Numbered from the stretch's first letter, positions 1 to 9,523 are shown. The stretch is 64,000 nt of DNA from Candidatus Kapaibacterium sp. (GCA_025059875.1 JANXCT010000003.1:68176-132175); one strand, 5' to 3'. Numbers and translations: made by a program. Notes: generated from the sequence alone by a model not told the origin.

Positions 1-219
<219 letters not shown>

Positions 220-1917
220 CTACGGCATCCTGACGAGGACGCCCTCCGTACTCCAGCGTGGCTTCAGCTCTATCGGCCCCACTCGCACAAACCGTTCGGC
301 GAAGCGATAAGGGAAGGCCTGCCCAGCGCTGTAGCGTCCGTTGCGGTCCTCATCGCAGAAGGCCTCCAACTCGTAGAAGCCCGGTGGAAGCTCCCGAAAG
401 CGCCATGGACCAGGTTGGGGGAGCTCCTGCCGCCAGATTCCAGAAGCCCCGCGCGTAGCCCGCACCTCGAGGATGTAAGGACCACGACACCGGAGGCTGT
501 CCTGGAGTTCTCCGGCTAGGTCCGCATACTGGCGAGTATCCACGCTCCGGAAGGAGCGAACCAAGAGCGTATCGGCAAGCATGCGTCCGCCAGGAAGCTG
601 ACGGGAGCGGAAATGGACTCGGAGTTGCTGCCATTGCTCGCTGTCCCATCGCCCTTGAGGCCATAGCCGCCAGTGGTTCGGAGCCACCACTTCCCACCGG
701 TACGGCATTGCCCGGCCGCGTTCATCCCGAATGGAGACTTCTGCGGTTGTGCTATCCAACGGCGCTTCAGCAATGAGCTCGAGGGGCTGCCACGGGAGAA
801 GGGACTGGAAGCTGTCGGGCGGAACAGTAGCCCAGCGAACCCATGCGGTATCAAGCCCTCTGCGGAAGCGGAAACGTCGTTGCTGCGGTGCAACAACATT
901 CCCGGACGTGTCCCGAATCCCGCCTGGCAACAGGTGGAGAAACCACAAGCTCAAGGTGTCCATGACAGGCTGAGCCATCATGAGCTCCACCATTGCAGAG
1001 CTCCCCGGCACCAGGTATGCTGCCACGATTGGCAACCGCACCGAACCAGTGCTGTCCTCCACAACAACGGCCGATGCCTGCACCGACGCCGTGTCCAGCG
1101 GCTCGCTGAAAACCAAGCGCACGCGCTGCTGACTCTGCGGACGAACGTCCATAAGCTCTGGTGGGGCTTGGTCAAGAACAGGATTGAGTCGGAGGAGCGC
1201 TACGGCTGGGGTATCCGCTCGGACGAACACTGACTCAACCGTCGTCCCAATACCGTCTCGGCCCTCCGTGTAGAGGCCATCGCGGTCAGCGTCCCGCAGG
1301 GCGAAGAGCCGATACTCCCCATCTGGCAGCCCTTGGAGCCGAAAGGTCCCCGCAGTCCCAACCTGCGTCCAGTACCGGGCGCGCGTATGGGCTGGATTGA
1401 GGGTATCGGGTTGCAGATTGGCCAGAGGATATGCCAGCACGAAGACTCCAGCAGGCTGTGCGTCCACGAGCCGTCCCTCGATCTGGCCGCGATCGATGCG
1501 CTCGCCTGTGGAGAAGACGACACTAACGGCAGCCGCCGCTGTATTGCCAGCGATATCTCGGTAGTCAGTACCGAGCGTGAGCACGTACGTTGTGTTGGAG
1601 TCCAGCGGTTCAGTGAAGCGCAACGAGAGCGTCTTTCCGAGCCAATCCCACGTTGCTCTCCAGGGTTTCTGCGGCTGTAGCGAAAGAGAAGCCAATACGG
1701 AGGCCTTGTCCACGAATTCGCTGAAGCGGAGCACGATGGTATTGCCGCGGAAGTGCGTCGTCCCAGAGACAGGCTCAGTAGAGACCACTTGCGGCGGTTC
1801 CCGATCCGGAGGTCCCCCGGGGGGCAGCAATGGATTAGCGCAGCCTGCAAGGAACACCCCTACCGCACAGCAGAGTCCTAACACAGCCCACGTTCTATAG
1901 CCCCACCGTCGCCCCAT
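220..1917 (-). CDS. Ig-like (SbsA-type) domain lipoprotein
   Basis: Predicted outer-surface or periplasmic lipoprotein of about 565 residues. I placed the start at the ATG at 1917 because a signal peptide with lipobox follows directly (GVFLAGC, then a proline-rich linker PLLPPGGPPDREPP). The next segment has the SbsA-type Ig-like pattern of Bacteroidota envelope proteins (PVSGTTHFRGNTIVLRFSE ... LTLGTDYRDIAGN), and a second one begins near VRPQSQQRVRLVFSEPLD. The C-terminal half repeats short beta-rich segments, one ending in ELPPGFYELEAFCDEDRNGRY, a prealbumin-like pattern. The start lies 23 bases inside the end of the upstream flippase gene, so the two are probably co-transcribed. A longer start at 2001 would destroy the signal peptide. 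Function is unknown; an envelope structural or adhesive role is an inference. Confidence 0.8.
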   Translation of the reverse strand: MGRRWGYRTWAVLGLCCAVGVFLAGCANPLLPPGGPPDREPPQVVSTEPVSGTTHFRGNTIVLRFSEFVDKASVLASLSLQPQKPWRATWDWLGKTLSLRFTEPLDSNTTYVLTLGTDYRDIAGNTAAAAVSVVFSTGERIDRGQIEGRLVDAQPAGVFVLAYPLANLQPDTLNPAHTRARYWTQVGTAGTFRLQGLPDGEYRLFALRDADRDGLYTEGRDGIGTTVESVFVRADTPAVALLRLNPVLDQAPPELMDVRPQSQQRVRLVFSEPLDTASVQASAVVVEDSTGSVRLPIVAAYLVPGSSAMVELMMAQPVMDTLSLWFLHLLPGGIRDTSGNVVAPQQRRFRFRRGLDTAWVRWATVPPDSFQSLLPWQPLELIAEAPLDSTTAEVSIRDERGRAMPYRWEVVAPNHWRLWPQGRWDSEQWQQLRVHFRSRQLPGGRMLADTLLVRSFRSVDTRQYADLAGELQDSLRCRGPYILEVRATRGASGIWRQELPQPGPWRFRELPPGFYELEAFCDEDRNGRYSAGQAFPYRFAERFVRVGPIELKPRWSTEGVLVRMP

Positions 1918-3187
1918 GCCGCACCTTGCGACGCTGTCCCCAGACCATGAGCATGACCCCGAGAGCATAGAGCGTCTCCATGCCGACGTAGACGTATGCA
2001 ACGGCGATGCTCCCCCACGGAGGCAGCAACGATGCTGCCGACAGGAAGCCCAGCCCCAAGACTACCGCTGCCCACAGCACGATCTGGCGTTGTCGCCCTC
2101 GAAGGGTCAGACCGTAAGCTTCAGCAAGATGCGAGAGCATCACTCCCGGCAGTGCCCACGCCAATACTTGCAGCATCGCCACCGCTTCTGGTATCCGGAA
2201 GGTCCACTCTATGAGCCACGGCGCAGCACCGTAGATGCCAGCGGCGATCGGGACGCCTACAGCAGCACTCATTCCCACAGCCCAAAGCTCCGAGAACTGG
2301 TCGGGCAGCTTCGCGAACTGCGGGAGTAGGACCCGGAAGAAAGCGTTCGGGATCATCCGCAGGACCATCATGAATCGCTGTGCTGCGGAGTAAGCCCCGA
2401 TAGCGGCTGCCTCAGCCCCTACCCAACCGAGGAAGAGGACCCCAAAGCGCATGTAGCCATTCGTCACAAAGCCGAAGGCAATCCAATACCACCGCTCCCG
2501 AAGTACATCGAGGACAGCCTCCCACGTACCCCGCACCCCTCGAGCAAAGACATCGCGGAGGAACTCCACCGCATACGTCCGCCACAGAGGCCACCCTGGT
2601 TGCCAACGTCGAAGAGCAATCCCGAACCACACCCATGCAGAGAGTGCACCAACACCTCCTTGGACGAGAATCACAGGCACGAGCGGCCACCCAGCCACTA
2701 CCGCAGCAATCCCTGCCAAAGCCCCCAACGTGCTGCTGACGGCAATCACAGCCCCCAAGAGCTGTAGCGCCCCAAGTCCCTGGAGGAGAGCCGCGTAGCT
2801 ACTTACGAAGCTATGGAAGAGCGAGACGACAAACGCTGCCACCGTTGGCGCAAGCGCATCAGCCCTTCCCAGCCCAATCGTGAGTCCGACCCCCAGCGGA
2901 AACCCTATCAGCGCCAAGTACCACTTCGCAAGCTGTGCTTGGCGCAGTGGGGAGGCTATCGTGCCAGTACGGGCCACCTCCTGCGGCAGTGTCACAGCAA
3001 AGTTTGCCTCTACAAACAGCTGCAAAAGCAGCGCCTGCGCCATGCTGAACGAGTATAGCCCCAACTCCTCTGCCCCCCGAAGCCGCCCTAAGAGGATGGA
3101 GAAGAGCACAGCCCCAATGATCCCCAGTCCGTCAGCGATCAGGAATGAGGCTACCGACCTCAGCAGCTGCCGTGAGGCCCTCGGCAT
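1895..3187 (-). CDS. Polysaccharide/lipid-linked oligosaccharide flippase (Wzx/MATE-like)
   Basis: A 430-residue, almost wholly hydrophobic protein with about 12 predicted membrane spans. It begins with the pattern usual for oligosaccharide flippases: a short basic N-terminus (RASRQLLRSVASFLIADGLG), then FSILLGRLRGAEELGLYSFSMA. In this family the first helices contain such a LGR.LG.EE.G.Y motif. The family moves undecaprenyl-linked sugars across the inner membrane for surface polysaccharide assembly. No glycosyltransferase genes lie next to it here, so the glycan is unknown. The downstream lipoprotein gene overlaps its 3' end. A general MATE exporter is possible but the size and N-terminus favour the Wzx-type branch. 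Confidence 0.8.
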   Translation of the reverse strand: MPRASRQLLRSVASFLIADGLGIIGAVLFSILLGRLRGAEELGLYSFSMAQALLLQLFVEANFAVTLPQEVARTGTIASPLRQAQLAKWYLALIGFPLGVGLTIGLGRADALAPTVAAFVVSLFHSFVSSYAALLQGLGALQLLGAVIAVSSTLGALAGIAAVVAGWPLVPVILVQGGVGALSAWVWFGIALRRWQPGWPLWRTYAVEFLRDVFARGVRGTWEAVLDVLRERWYWIAFGFVTNGYMRFGVLFLGWVGAEAAAIGAYSAAQRFMMVLRMIPNAFFRVLLPQFAKLPDQFSELWAVGMSAAVGVPIAAGIYGAAPWLIEWTFRIPEAVAMLQVLAWALPGVMLSHLAEAYGLTLRGRQRQIVLWAAVVLGLGFLSAASLLPPWGSIAVAYVYVGMETLYALGVMLMVWGQRRKVRHGATVGL

Positions 3188-3238
3188 TCCGGAATCCGCC
3201 TACCACCGTATTTTTGCGAGCGAATTGACGTACAGCAT

Positions 3239-3310
3239 TCCACGGTAGCTCAACGGTAGAGCACCTGGCTGTTAACCAGGGGGCTGTGGGTTCGAATCCC
3301 ACCCGTGGAG
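3239..3310 (+). tRNA. tRNA-Asn (GTT)
   Basis: A 72-base cloverleaf can be drawn by eye. The 7-bp acceptor stem pairs TCCACGG (3239-3245) with CCGTGGA (3303-3309), and the discriminator base is G3310. The anticodon arm is CCTGG / loop CTGTTAA / CCAGG, with anticodon GTT at 3271-3273, which reads Asn codons. The T arm contains GGTTCGAATCC. CCA is not encoded. It sits 51 bases upstream of, and divergent to, the flippase gene. Confidence 0.97.
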
Positions 3311-4129
3311 CTGAGCTTCCGCTTCGCGCGTGGAGGTTTTGCACCACCCTCCGGTAGGCCCTTCCCAACAAGCTCAAGAACGAGCGCCGACAGCCGATAC
3401 ATTTGGCAGCTTGCCGACGGCGGCTACGGCATCCTCTACCAAGTCCACGCCCCAGAACTCGGCAAGTGGGACTTAGGGAGCTGAGGAAGCACATTCGTCC
3501 TCGCAGGTCCAATCATCGTCCTTGCCGGCACCATCACCAGACACATGCTGTAAAAGCAGGCGACCACCGGCCCCGTTCCAGAATCAGAGTTCGATTGACG
3601 GCCCAGTTCTTAGGGCCTTGTCACTGCTGTCGAATGTAGTAGCAAGCCACGAACAAGTCCGGCCTTCCACCCCCAGCTTTCAGGAGACGGAGAGGCCTCA
3701 AGCAGCATGGTTGCGAAGATGGCACAACCACGACAAGAAGGATTGACGGTCATTTGTCGCCGATCGTAGTGAACACTCTGGATATCACGGCAGAGCGTCG
3801 AAGGTGGCCTATACAGATTCGTTACCGCCGTGATGCGATTCCTCTGAGTTGTATGGAGCATGCAGCCCAGCGGGTCCGCTCGCAATGCCACCATCAGCCA
3901 TTCCACAAACCCAGAGCTTTAGCCTCCTAGCAAGCAAGCCACTTCCGAGACATCAGGACACACCCCGGAATGCTACGCACCCAGGAAAAGGTCAGACTGC
4001 TACAACAACTCCTCCAAACGCTGCGGGCCGCATTACGCCTTCCCGGGTCGAAGTAGGAGCGCCGATGTCAGCCTAGAGCAACACCCAACTGAAGACATTG
4101 CTCATGGCTTCATCTCCTGGTCCGAGGGC
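3311..4129. other. Intergenic stretch without a convincing gene
   Basis: About 820 bases between tRNA-Asn and the deoxyhypusine-synthase-like gene. No frame holds a recognisable protein. On the plus strand near 3398-3484 a short open stretch ending in GKWDLGS and a stop, followed by a hydrophobic stretch in another frame (VLAGPIIVLAGTIT), could be the remains of a decayed gene, but I cannot name it. No terminator or repeat was evident. Confidence 0.4.
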
Positions 4130-5197
4130 CTAAGGTAGGGAGAGCACCGCAGACCGCAGGACTTCGGGAGAGGTGAAAGCATCCATCCAGCGCTTCGGCT
4201 GCCGCTGCCTCCACACACCCCGATGGTAGACGTAGCCTACCAGGAGCGGAAGGGCCAATGTAGCTTCGGCGAAGACCATCTGCTCGTATGTTCCCGCAAC
4301 CTTCCCCCATGAGCTGGCCTCCCGGAGAGTAGAGCCCGAAAGCCCTCCATCACGCTCGTCAGCGACTGTGATCTGGATGGCGTACTTGTGCATCGGCACG
4401 GCATGTCCCAAGATATCTGCCGCGACCACCACGTCTTGCGCGAAGTTCTTCGGCACCCCACCGCCCACCATGACCAACCCTGTCTCACCCGCCCGGATCT
4501 TCAGGTAGGTGAGCTCCCGAAAGTCCTTCACGGAATCAATCGCCACATGCCGTTCTGGGTGGCGATGCTGGTGGAGTACCAGGCCAAATCCAGCTGAACA
4601 GTCAGAGAAGGCCGGAACGAAGATGGGCACGCCGTGCTCGTATGCCGTCCGCACGATGGACTCCTCTCCAATCCCTCGCGCAACCAAGTACTGTCCCATC
4701 GCAGCGATGAACTCCCGCGAGCTGTAGACGCCTGGAGGAAGCTGCTCTGCGAGTTCAGCGACGGTATGGTCGCACACCCGCAGTTCCTCCTCATCGATGA
4801 AGGTGTCGTAAATGCGGTCAATCATGAGCTCCCGCAGCTCGTCGTCGTCCACCCGCGGCGAACCTTGGTAGTGTCGGAAGCCCAGAGCCTCAAAGAAGTC
4901 TTGGTCCACGATGATGGCGCCGGTAGAGACGATGACATCCACCATCCGGAAACGGATGGCGTCGGCAATCACCCGTCGCAACCCCGCGCTGACCAACGAG
5001 CCAGCCAAGCAGAGGATAACCGTACAGCGCTCGTCTTGCAGCATCTGCTCGTAGATATGTGCAGCTTGGTGGAGGTTCCGAGCCTGGAACGCCATGCGCC
5101 CCATTGCCTCCACCAGAGGAGCAATGTCGGGGTAGCGTGTAATGTCAAGGTGCTCTATAGCGAGCTCCGGGCGGAGATATTCGTGCTTCGTTGGCAT
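4130..5197 (-). CDS. Deoxyhypusine synthase family protein
   Basis: A 355-residue protein of the deoxyhypusine synthase (DHS) fold, an NAD-dependent enzyme family that transfers the aminobutyl group of spermidine. In eukaryotes and archaea the acceptor is a lysine of eIF5A/aIF5A; bacteria lack that target, and bacterial members are often thought to make homospermidine or another polyamine. Visible family features are the N-terminal PTKHEYLRPE, the nucleotide-binding stretch TVILCLAGSLVSAGLRRVI, the IVSTGAI segment, GVPIFVPAFSDCSAG, and VMVGGGVPKNF near the C-terminus, where DHS proteins have a conserved GGG.PKN. I chose the ATG at 5197 because it has a good ribosome-binding site (GAGGTAGGAAAG); an ATG at 5248, 16 bases after the gmhA stop, is an alternative. 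It is the last gene of a minus-strand run after gmhA. Substrate in this organism is unknown. Confidence 0.85.
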   Translation of the reverse strand: MPTKHEYLRPELAIEHLDITRYPDIAPLVEAMGRMAFQARNLHQAAHIYEQMLQDERCTVILCLAGSLVSAGLRRVIADAIRFRMVDVIVSTGAIIVDQDFFEALGFRHYQGSPRVDDDELRELMIDRIYDTFIDEEELRVCDHTVAELAEQLPPGVYSSREFIAAMGQYLVARGIGEESIVRTAYEHGVPIFVPAFSDCSAGFGLVLHQHRHPERHVAIDSVKDFRELTYLKIRAGETGLVMVGGGVPKNFAQDVVVAADILGHAVPMHKYAIQITVADERDGGLSGSTLREASSWGKVAGTYEQMVFAEATLALPLLVGYVYHRGVWRQRQPKRWMDAFTSPEVLRSAVLSLP

Positions 5198-5262
5198 CTT
5201 TCCTACCTCGTGCAACTTTGAACGAGGGGCCAAGGACGAAGGGTCCATCAGAGTGTTGCACC

Positions 5263-5865
5263 CTACGCGAAGAGCTCCGGAAAGAGTGCCTCTTCCAGCA
5301 TCTCGCACCAGATGTGCCCCACGAGAATGTGGGCCTCCTGAATCCGCGCAGTCACGTGACTGGGCACCACAACAGCAGCAGTGCAGTACGGCAGGATTCG
5401 TCCACCACCAGCGCCTAACAGCCCAATGACACTCATCTGCTGCCGTTGCGCCTGCTGCACAGCGCGGAGCACATTCTCCGAGTTACCGCTGGTGGAGATA
5501 GCAATCAAGACATCCCCGGGACGCCCGTATGCTTCTACCTGACGGGCAAACACATTCTCGAAACCCAGGTCGTTTCCGCCCGCTGTTAGGATAGAGCTAT
5601 CCACAGTCAGCGCCATGGCGGCAATAGCGGCTCTGTTGACGTGTCCTCGCAGCCGTATGACCAATTCGGCAGCCAGGTGCTGGCTGTCAGCGGCACTACC
5701 TCCATTTCCACAGAGCAAGGCCTTCCCCCCACGGCGGTAGGTCTCTATGAGCAGTTCCCCACAGCGCTGGATGTCTTGACTACACTCCTCCAGGAGCCGA
5801 CGCTTCACGGCGATAGATTCGGTAATGGCTTCAGCAATTCGACTCTGGAAGGGGCAGCTCTCCAT
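5263..5865 (-). CDS. gmhA: SIS-domain sedoheptulose 7-phosphate isomerase (GmhA type)
   Basis: A 200-residue single SIS-domain protein, the usual length for GmhA, which converts D-sedoheptulose 7-phosphate to D-glycero-D-manno-heptose 7-phosphate, the first step to ADP- or GDP-heptose for surface glycans. Typical motifs are GKALLCGNGGSAADSQHLAAEL, where the SIS fold binds phosphate, ALTVDSSILTAGGNDLGF, and the second phosphate loop ISTSGNSENVL. Catalytic Glu (AAELV) and His (EAHILVGHIWCE) positions are present. The start ATG overlaps the TGA of the upstream gene (TGATG), implying translational coupling. It lies between a secreted T9SS protein and the DHS-like gene. No other heptose genes are in the window, so related SIS functions such as DiaA cannot be fully excluded. 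Confidence 0.85.
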   Translation of the reverse strand: MESCPFQSRIAEAITESIAVKRRLLEECSQDIQRCGELLIETYRRGGKALLCGNGGSAADSQHLAAELVIRLRGHVNRAAIAAMALTVDSSILTAGGNDLGFENVFARQVEAYGRPGDVLIAISTSGNSENVLRAVQQAQRQQMSVIGLLGAGGGRILPYCTAAVVVPSHVTARIQEAHILVGHIWCEMLEEALFPELFA

Positions 5866-8800
5866 CAGTACTTGACGACGTAGCACACAATCTGCCCTCG
5901 CCACCCGCCGAAGCGGACTGCATAGACCCCTGCAGGGAGCGACCGGACAGGCACAGTAGCATACTGCTTCCCCATCCTCTGCGCAGTCCCGCTCCACACC
6001 GTCCGACCGAGGACGTCGCTCAGCACCACCTGGGCCGTCTCAACTTCCTCTGGCAGCTCCACCCAGAGGAAGTCGCCAACAGGGTTCGGAACACACGGCG
6101 CCATCCCTCCAGGCTGCAGAGCCACACTGACAACGACCCCTATCGGATCGGACATGTTCCGACAGCCGTTGCTGTCTGTGATCTCCACGGCGTAGCTCCC
6201 CGAGAGTCGTGCCACCAGGCGGCGTCCTGTTGCACCGACAATCGGCTGTCCGTTGAGATACCATCGGTAAGCGGCTGCCTCCCGAGTGCAGATGAGCGTA
6301 TCGCCACGGCGCTCAATGTCCGGCTTCGGTGGCAGCGGATAGACCCGAATTGTCACCGAATCGGAAGCCCCTCTACAGCCTGCAGTAGAGACGACCTCCA
6401 CGTAGTAAGTCCCTGCACTCCGCACGACGATGCGACGTGTTGTATCACCAGTACTCCAGCGGTGGCGGAGATATCCCGCCGGTGCCTCTAGCACGGCACT
6501 ATCGCCCTCACAGAAGGCCGCACGACCGACAACCGTCACTGCCGGCCGTGGCAACGGATGGACGACCACCCGGAAGGTATCACTGAGGGCCTCGCATCCA
6601 TACTGGCTCCGCTGCCGCAGGAGCAGACGGCCTGTGCCAGGGGTTGTCCAGCGCACCAGTACCTCAGCCATCCCCTGGCCACGGAGGAGTTGACCTCCCA
6701 GCACCATCCACTCAAACCAGTCGCCCGCCTGTGGCAGAGTTGCACGGTATGACGCAGTATCTCCAGCACAGGCAGCGGACGGTCCTGTAACTTGTGCCTG
6801 GGGCAGTGGATACACTGTCACCACAACCGTATCCGAAGTCCCCCAACAGCCGAAAGCATCTTGTGCCATTACCCAGTATGGGCCACCACGGCGCACCGTC
6901 AGGACACGCACTGTATCACCCGTGTTCCAGCGATAGCGCTGGTAGCCTATCGGCGCAACCAGACGGACGCTATCACCCTCACAGAATGCCGTCTGCCCAA
7001 TGACTGAGAGCCTCGGCTCAGGCCGCGGACGTACGACAATGGTCACCGTATCTCGTGCCTGACACCCCCGAGCATCGGTAACGGTCAGCACGTACTGCTG
7101 TGAGGTCTCCAGCCGCGCCGTAGGGTTTGCACTCGTGGGGTCGTCCAGCCCTGTGGTGGGCTCCCAAGCATATTGGTAGGGGGCCGTCCCGCCCGAAGCC
7201 GTCGGAGCGCCCCCTAAACGGATGCTCTCACCAGGGCAGACGGCTCGATCTGTCCCTGCGTCTGCTACGGGCAATGGGTAGACCGTGATGTAGTTGGTAC
7301 GCACCAAGGTGTCACTACCGTACGAGTTGCTGACAATCAGCCGCACCGTGTACTGGCCAGGCTGCTGGTACGTGTGGACACAGTTGCGGGTCGTGTAATC
7401 AGTAGCCCCATCGCCATTTACATCCCACGCCCAGCTCGTGGCACCAGTGCTGGAATCCGAGAAGGCAACCGTCAGTGGAACGCAGCCTTGGCGTGGTTGT
7501 GCCCCAAAGCCAGCTACTGGACGGCCGACAACGCAAGTACTCGATGTCAACGGCACCATAGCCCCTGGACCGCACGGCGCACTAGCAGTGCTGAGCTGCA
7601 TAACCCGGAGTCCACCAGCTCTGTCCGTCTGTTCACCTAGAGTCCGTGTAGTCTGCCCTGGGCCGATGGCGTAGTGCATCAGCTGTCCTGCTGCAATGAT
7701 GTGCCCCAGCAGATGGGCATGCCCCAACTCGTGGAGCGCAACGGACTCGAAGTCGTACTGAGTGCTGCTCGGCAGCTGCGGGCCGAAGTTCCACCCCCCG
7801 CCTGGAGCCGTACGCCGAAAGACGAGGTCAAAACCGGCCCGCCTCCAGTACTGTTGGCCCCCCATGGAGCACGCAGTGTAGTAGTTGTAAGTTGCCCCTA
7901 GAACGCCACTCGGTAGCGAGCACGAGGTAGCGTCAAAGCTGACGATGTTCGTCCCGTCGTCGGAGGGACAGTTGATGTTGGTCGTTGTCTCCATGAGGCC
8001 AAAGTTCACGTACGTGCTACAGCGCCATGTCTGGAGCGCTTGCATGAACGCCTGGAATGCCGCCGTGTTTGCGGCGAAGTTGCTGTTTGGCACCAGCGTA
8101 TACCCACCACTGCCGTTGTGGTTCACTAGGCGCACTGGGTAGCGCACACCGCCGGAGGAAATCGTCAGCAGTGCGTAAGGGATGGTGACCTGGCTGGGGG
8201 AAGTGATGGTCTGGTTGGCAGAGGTTATGACTTGGAACGTGCCTGTTCCAGCCTGTGTTGGGACGATAACCCGAATCTCAGTATCGGTCCACAGCACGAT
8301 GTGGTTGCTCGGTACGCTAACCCACGAACTCCCGCCATCGTCTGGATTCCGGAAGCGGACACTTCCGGCAGTGCTCCCGAACCCAGAGCCCAAAATCCGT
8401 AGTGTGTCAAACGTGCCCGCAGGAATCGTGCTGGGAGTGAAGCTTGTGATGTTCGCCATCGGCTGCATTGGCTCCCCCTTCCGTAGGCCCTGGGGTTGGG
8501 GTACCGGAGCATACTCCCGGTAAGGCCGCCCCGTCAGCTGTTCTAGCTCCCGATAGAGCTCCAGTAGTGAATAAGTGGCGAAAGGATCATAACCCCTCTG
8601 CTCAGCAAGCTCGTACAGTATCACCCCCTGTGGACCTGCTGTGAGTGTGTACATCTGGCCTTCTATCGGCTCCAATGTAGGGAGGCGCTGCAAGAAGAAG
8701 AGCCCTACGCTCCCCAGCCGTAACGGCGCTGATGGCTCAACGACGACGGCTCGGTCCCCGAGGACCCCACCCTCCCGCGCTACACGTAGCCGTGGTCCTG

Positions 8801-9044
8801 GCAGCACCCCATGGAAATGCTTCGTCACAGCGAGCTCCCACACCGTGTAGAGCATCCGTCGGGATGGCTCTTCAACAACCCATTCTCGCACCAGCTGTCC
8901 CTCCACTACTAGCTCGCTTTCGGCCACCCGCTCCCAAAGTGGCACCGGATACAGTAGGCACTGAGCTACTGACTCATGCGCCACGGCAACTGTAAGGAAC
9001 AGGAACCCTAGCCACATCGGCATGCCCTCCATGCCGTTGAACAT
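5865..9044 (-). CDS. Secreted metalloprotease-like protein with IPT/TIG, PKD-type repeats and T9SS sorting tail
   Basis: A 1,059-residue exported protein. After a signal peptide (cleavage near VAHESVAQC) comes an N-terminal domain of about 170 residues. An IPT/TIG-like domain follows at about 198-290 (ITSFTPSTIPAG). A metzincin-like segment has HELGHAHLLGH at 438-448 and LMHY about eight residues later, which could be the Met-turn. The zinc ligands H438, H442 and H448 fit HExxHxxxxxH, but the glycine usually at the eighth position is Leu, with Gly two residues later. A PKD domain follows at about 508-588 (FSDSSTGATSWAWDVNGDG). The next 380 residues hold several PKD/SprB-like repeats with FCEGDS and ATDARGC-like turns. 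The last 80 residues (CVPNPVGDFLWVELP ... SLPAGVYAVRFGG) are a type A T9SS sorting domain, so the protein is expected on the cell surface or released. Proteolytic activity is an inference from the motif. Confidence 0.85.
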   Translation of the reverse strand: MFNGMEGMPMWLGFLFLTVAVAHESVAQCLLYPVPLWERVAESELVVEGQLVREWVVEEPSRRMLYTVWELAVTKHFHGVLPGPRLRVAREGGVLGDRAVVVEPSAPLRLGSVGLFFLQRLPTLEPIEGQMYTLTAGPQGVILYELAEQRGYDPFATYSLLELYRELEQLTGRPYREYAPVPQPQGLRKGEPMQPMANITSFTPSTIPAGTFDTLRILGSGFGSTAGSVRFRNPDDGGSSWVSVPSNHIVLWTDTEIRVIVPTQAGTGTFQVITSANQTITSPSQVTIPYALLTISSGGVRYPVRLVNHNGSGGYTLVPNSNFAANTAAFQAFMQALQTWRCSTYVNFGLMETTTNINCPSDDGTNIVSFDATSCSLPSGVLGATYNYYTACSMGGQQYWRRAGFDLVFRRTAPGGGWNFGPQLPSSTQYDFESVALHELGHAHLLGHIIAAGQLMHYAIGPGQTTRTLGEQTDRAGGLRVMQLSTASAPCGPGAMVPLTSSTCVVGRPVAGFGAQPRQGCVPLTVAFSDSSTGATSWAWDVNGDGATDYTTRNCVHTYQQPGQYTVRLIVSNSYGSDTLVRTNYITVYPLPVADAGTDRAVCPGESIRLGGAPTASGGTAPYQYAWEPTTGLDDPTSANPTARLETSQQYVLTVTDARGCQARDTVTIVVRPRPEPRLSVIGQTAFCEGDSVRLVAPIGYQRYRWNTGDTVRVLTVRRGGPYWVMAQDAFGCWGTSDTVVVTVYPLPQAQVTGPSAACAGDTASYRATLPQAGDWFEWMVLGGQLLRGQGMAEVLVRWTTPGTGRLLLRQRSQYGCEALSDTFRVVVHPLPRPAVTVVGRAAFCEGDSAVLEAPAGYLRHRWSTGDTTRRIVVRSAGTYYVEVVSTAGCRGASDSVTIRVYPLPPKPDIERRGDTLICTREAAAYRWYLNGQPIVGATGRRLVARLSGSYAVEITDSNGCRNMSDPIGVVVSVALQPGGMAPCVPNPVGDFLWVELPEEVETAQVVLSDVLGRTVWSGTAQRMGKQYATVPVRSLPAGVYAVRFGGWRGQIVCYVVKY

Positions 9045-9071
9045 CCAGCGCTGTATAGGGCCACCCGTGCC

Positions 9072-9437
9072 CTACCCCTCCAATAGCTCCTCGTCCCGGA
9101 TGAGCAGCAAGATAGAGGAATGAGGCACGACGACATACCGTTCCCCTTCTAACTCCAGCTCTAAGGCATCCCGCTGAAGGTAGATCGCCAAGTCCCCTTC
9201 TCGCGCCTGGAGCGGGAGGTACTGGACTTCACGAGGCTTCCACGGCTCCTCCCACTCCGGCGGGGCTGGAACTAAGTAGCCTGGGCCCACTTTGACGACG
9301 TAGCCAGTCTGTACCCTCTCGTTCTCCCGGACTCCCGGCGGCAGGTACAGCCCTGACTTTGTCCGTACTTCCCCAACCCGGGGTCTGATGAGCACGCGAT
9401 CACCAACAACAACAACCCGTTCCAATAGTGCTAACAT
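9072..9437 (-). CDS. GroES-like (Cpn10) co-chaperonin paralogue
   Basis: A 121-residue Cpn10-fold protein. The N-terminus VVVVGDRVLIRPRVGEVRTKSGLYLPP matches GroES, including the segment that becomes the mobile loop binding GroEL (EVRTKSGLYLPP). VVKVGPGY and the final VVVPHSSILLLI also fit. Classical GroES is about 95 residues; this one has extra residues after the first beta strands (VPAPPEWEEPWKPREV). No groEL lies next to it, so it is likely a second, specialised copy. Members of this type occur in Bacteroidota and Chlorobiota as GroES family proteins. Whether it caps GroEL is unknown. It is divergent from miaB. Confidence 0.85.
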   Translation of the reverse strand: MLALLERVVVVGDRVLIRPRVGEVRTKSGLYLPPGVRENERVQTGYVVKVGPGYLVPAPPEWEEPWKPREVQYLPLQAREGDLAIYLQRDALELELEGERYVVVPHSSILLLIRDEELLEG

Positions 9438-9523
9438 ATTCCCAGCATGGCGATACCCACATTCTCACGAAAGCCGGCAGTGCTTCGTTATACACCTTGC
9501 CGACGACTCGTGTTTCTAAGACG

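Noticed and set aside
3403-3639. Open frame after tRNA-Asn
   Set aside because: Arg/His/Pro-rich composition without hydrophobic core, no ribosome-binding site; noted only as possible relic in an intergenic entry.
9428-9523. Longer miaB start at 9428
   Set aside because: The added residues are not MiaB-like and the region overlaps the divergent GroES-like gene start and its promoter space.
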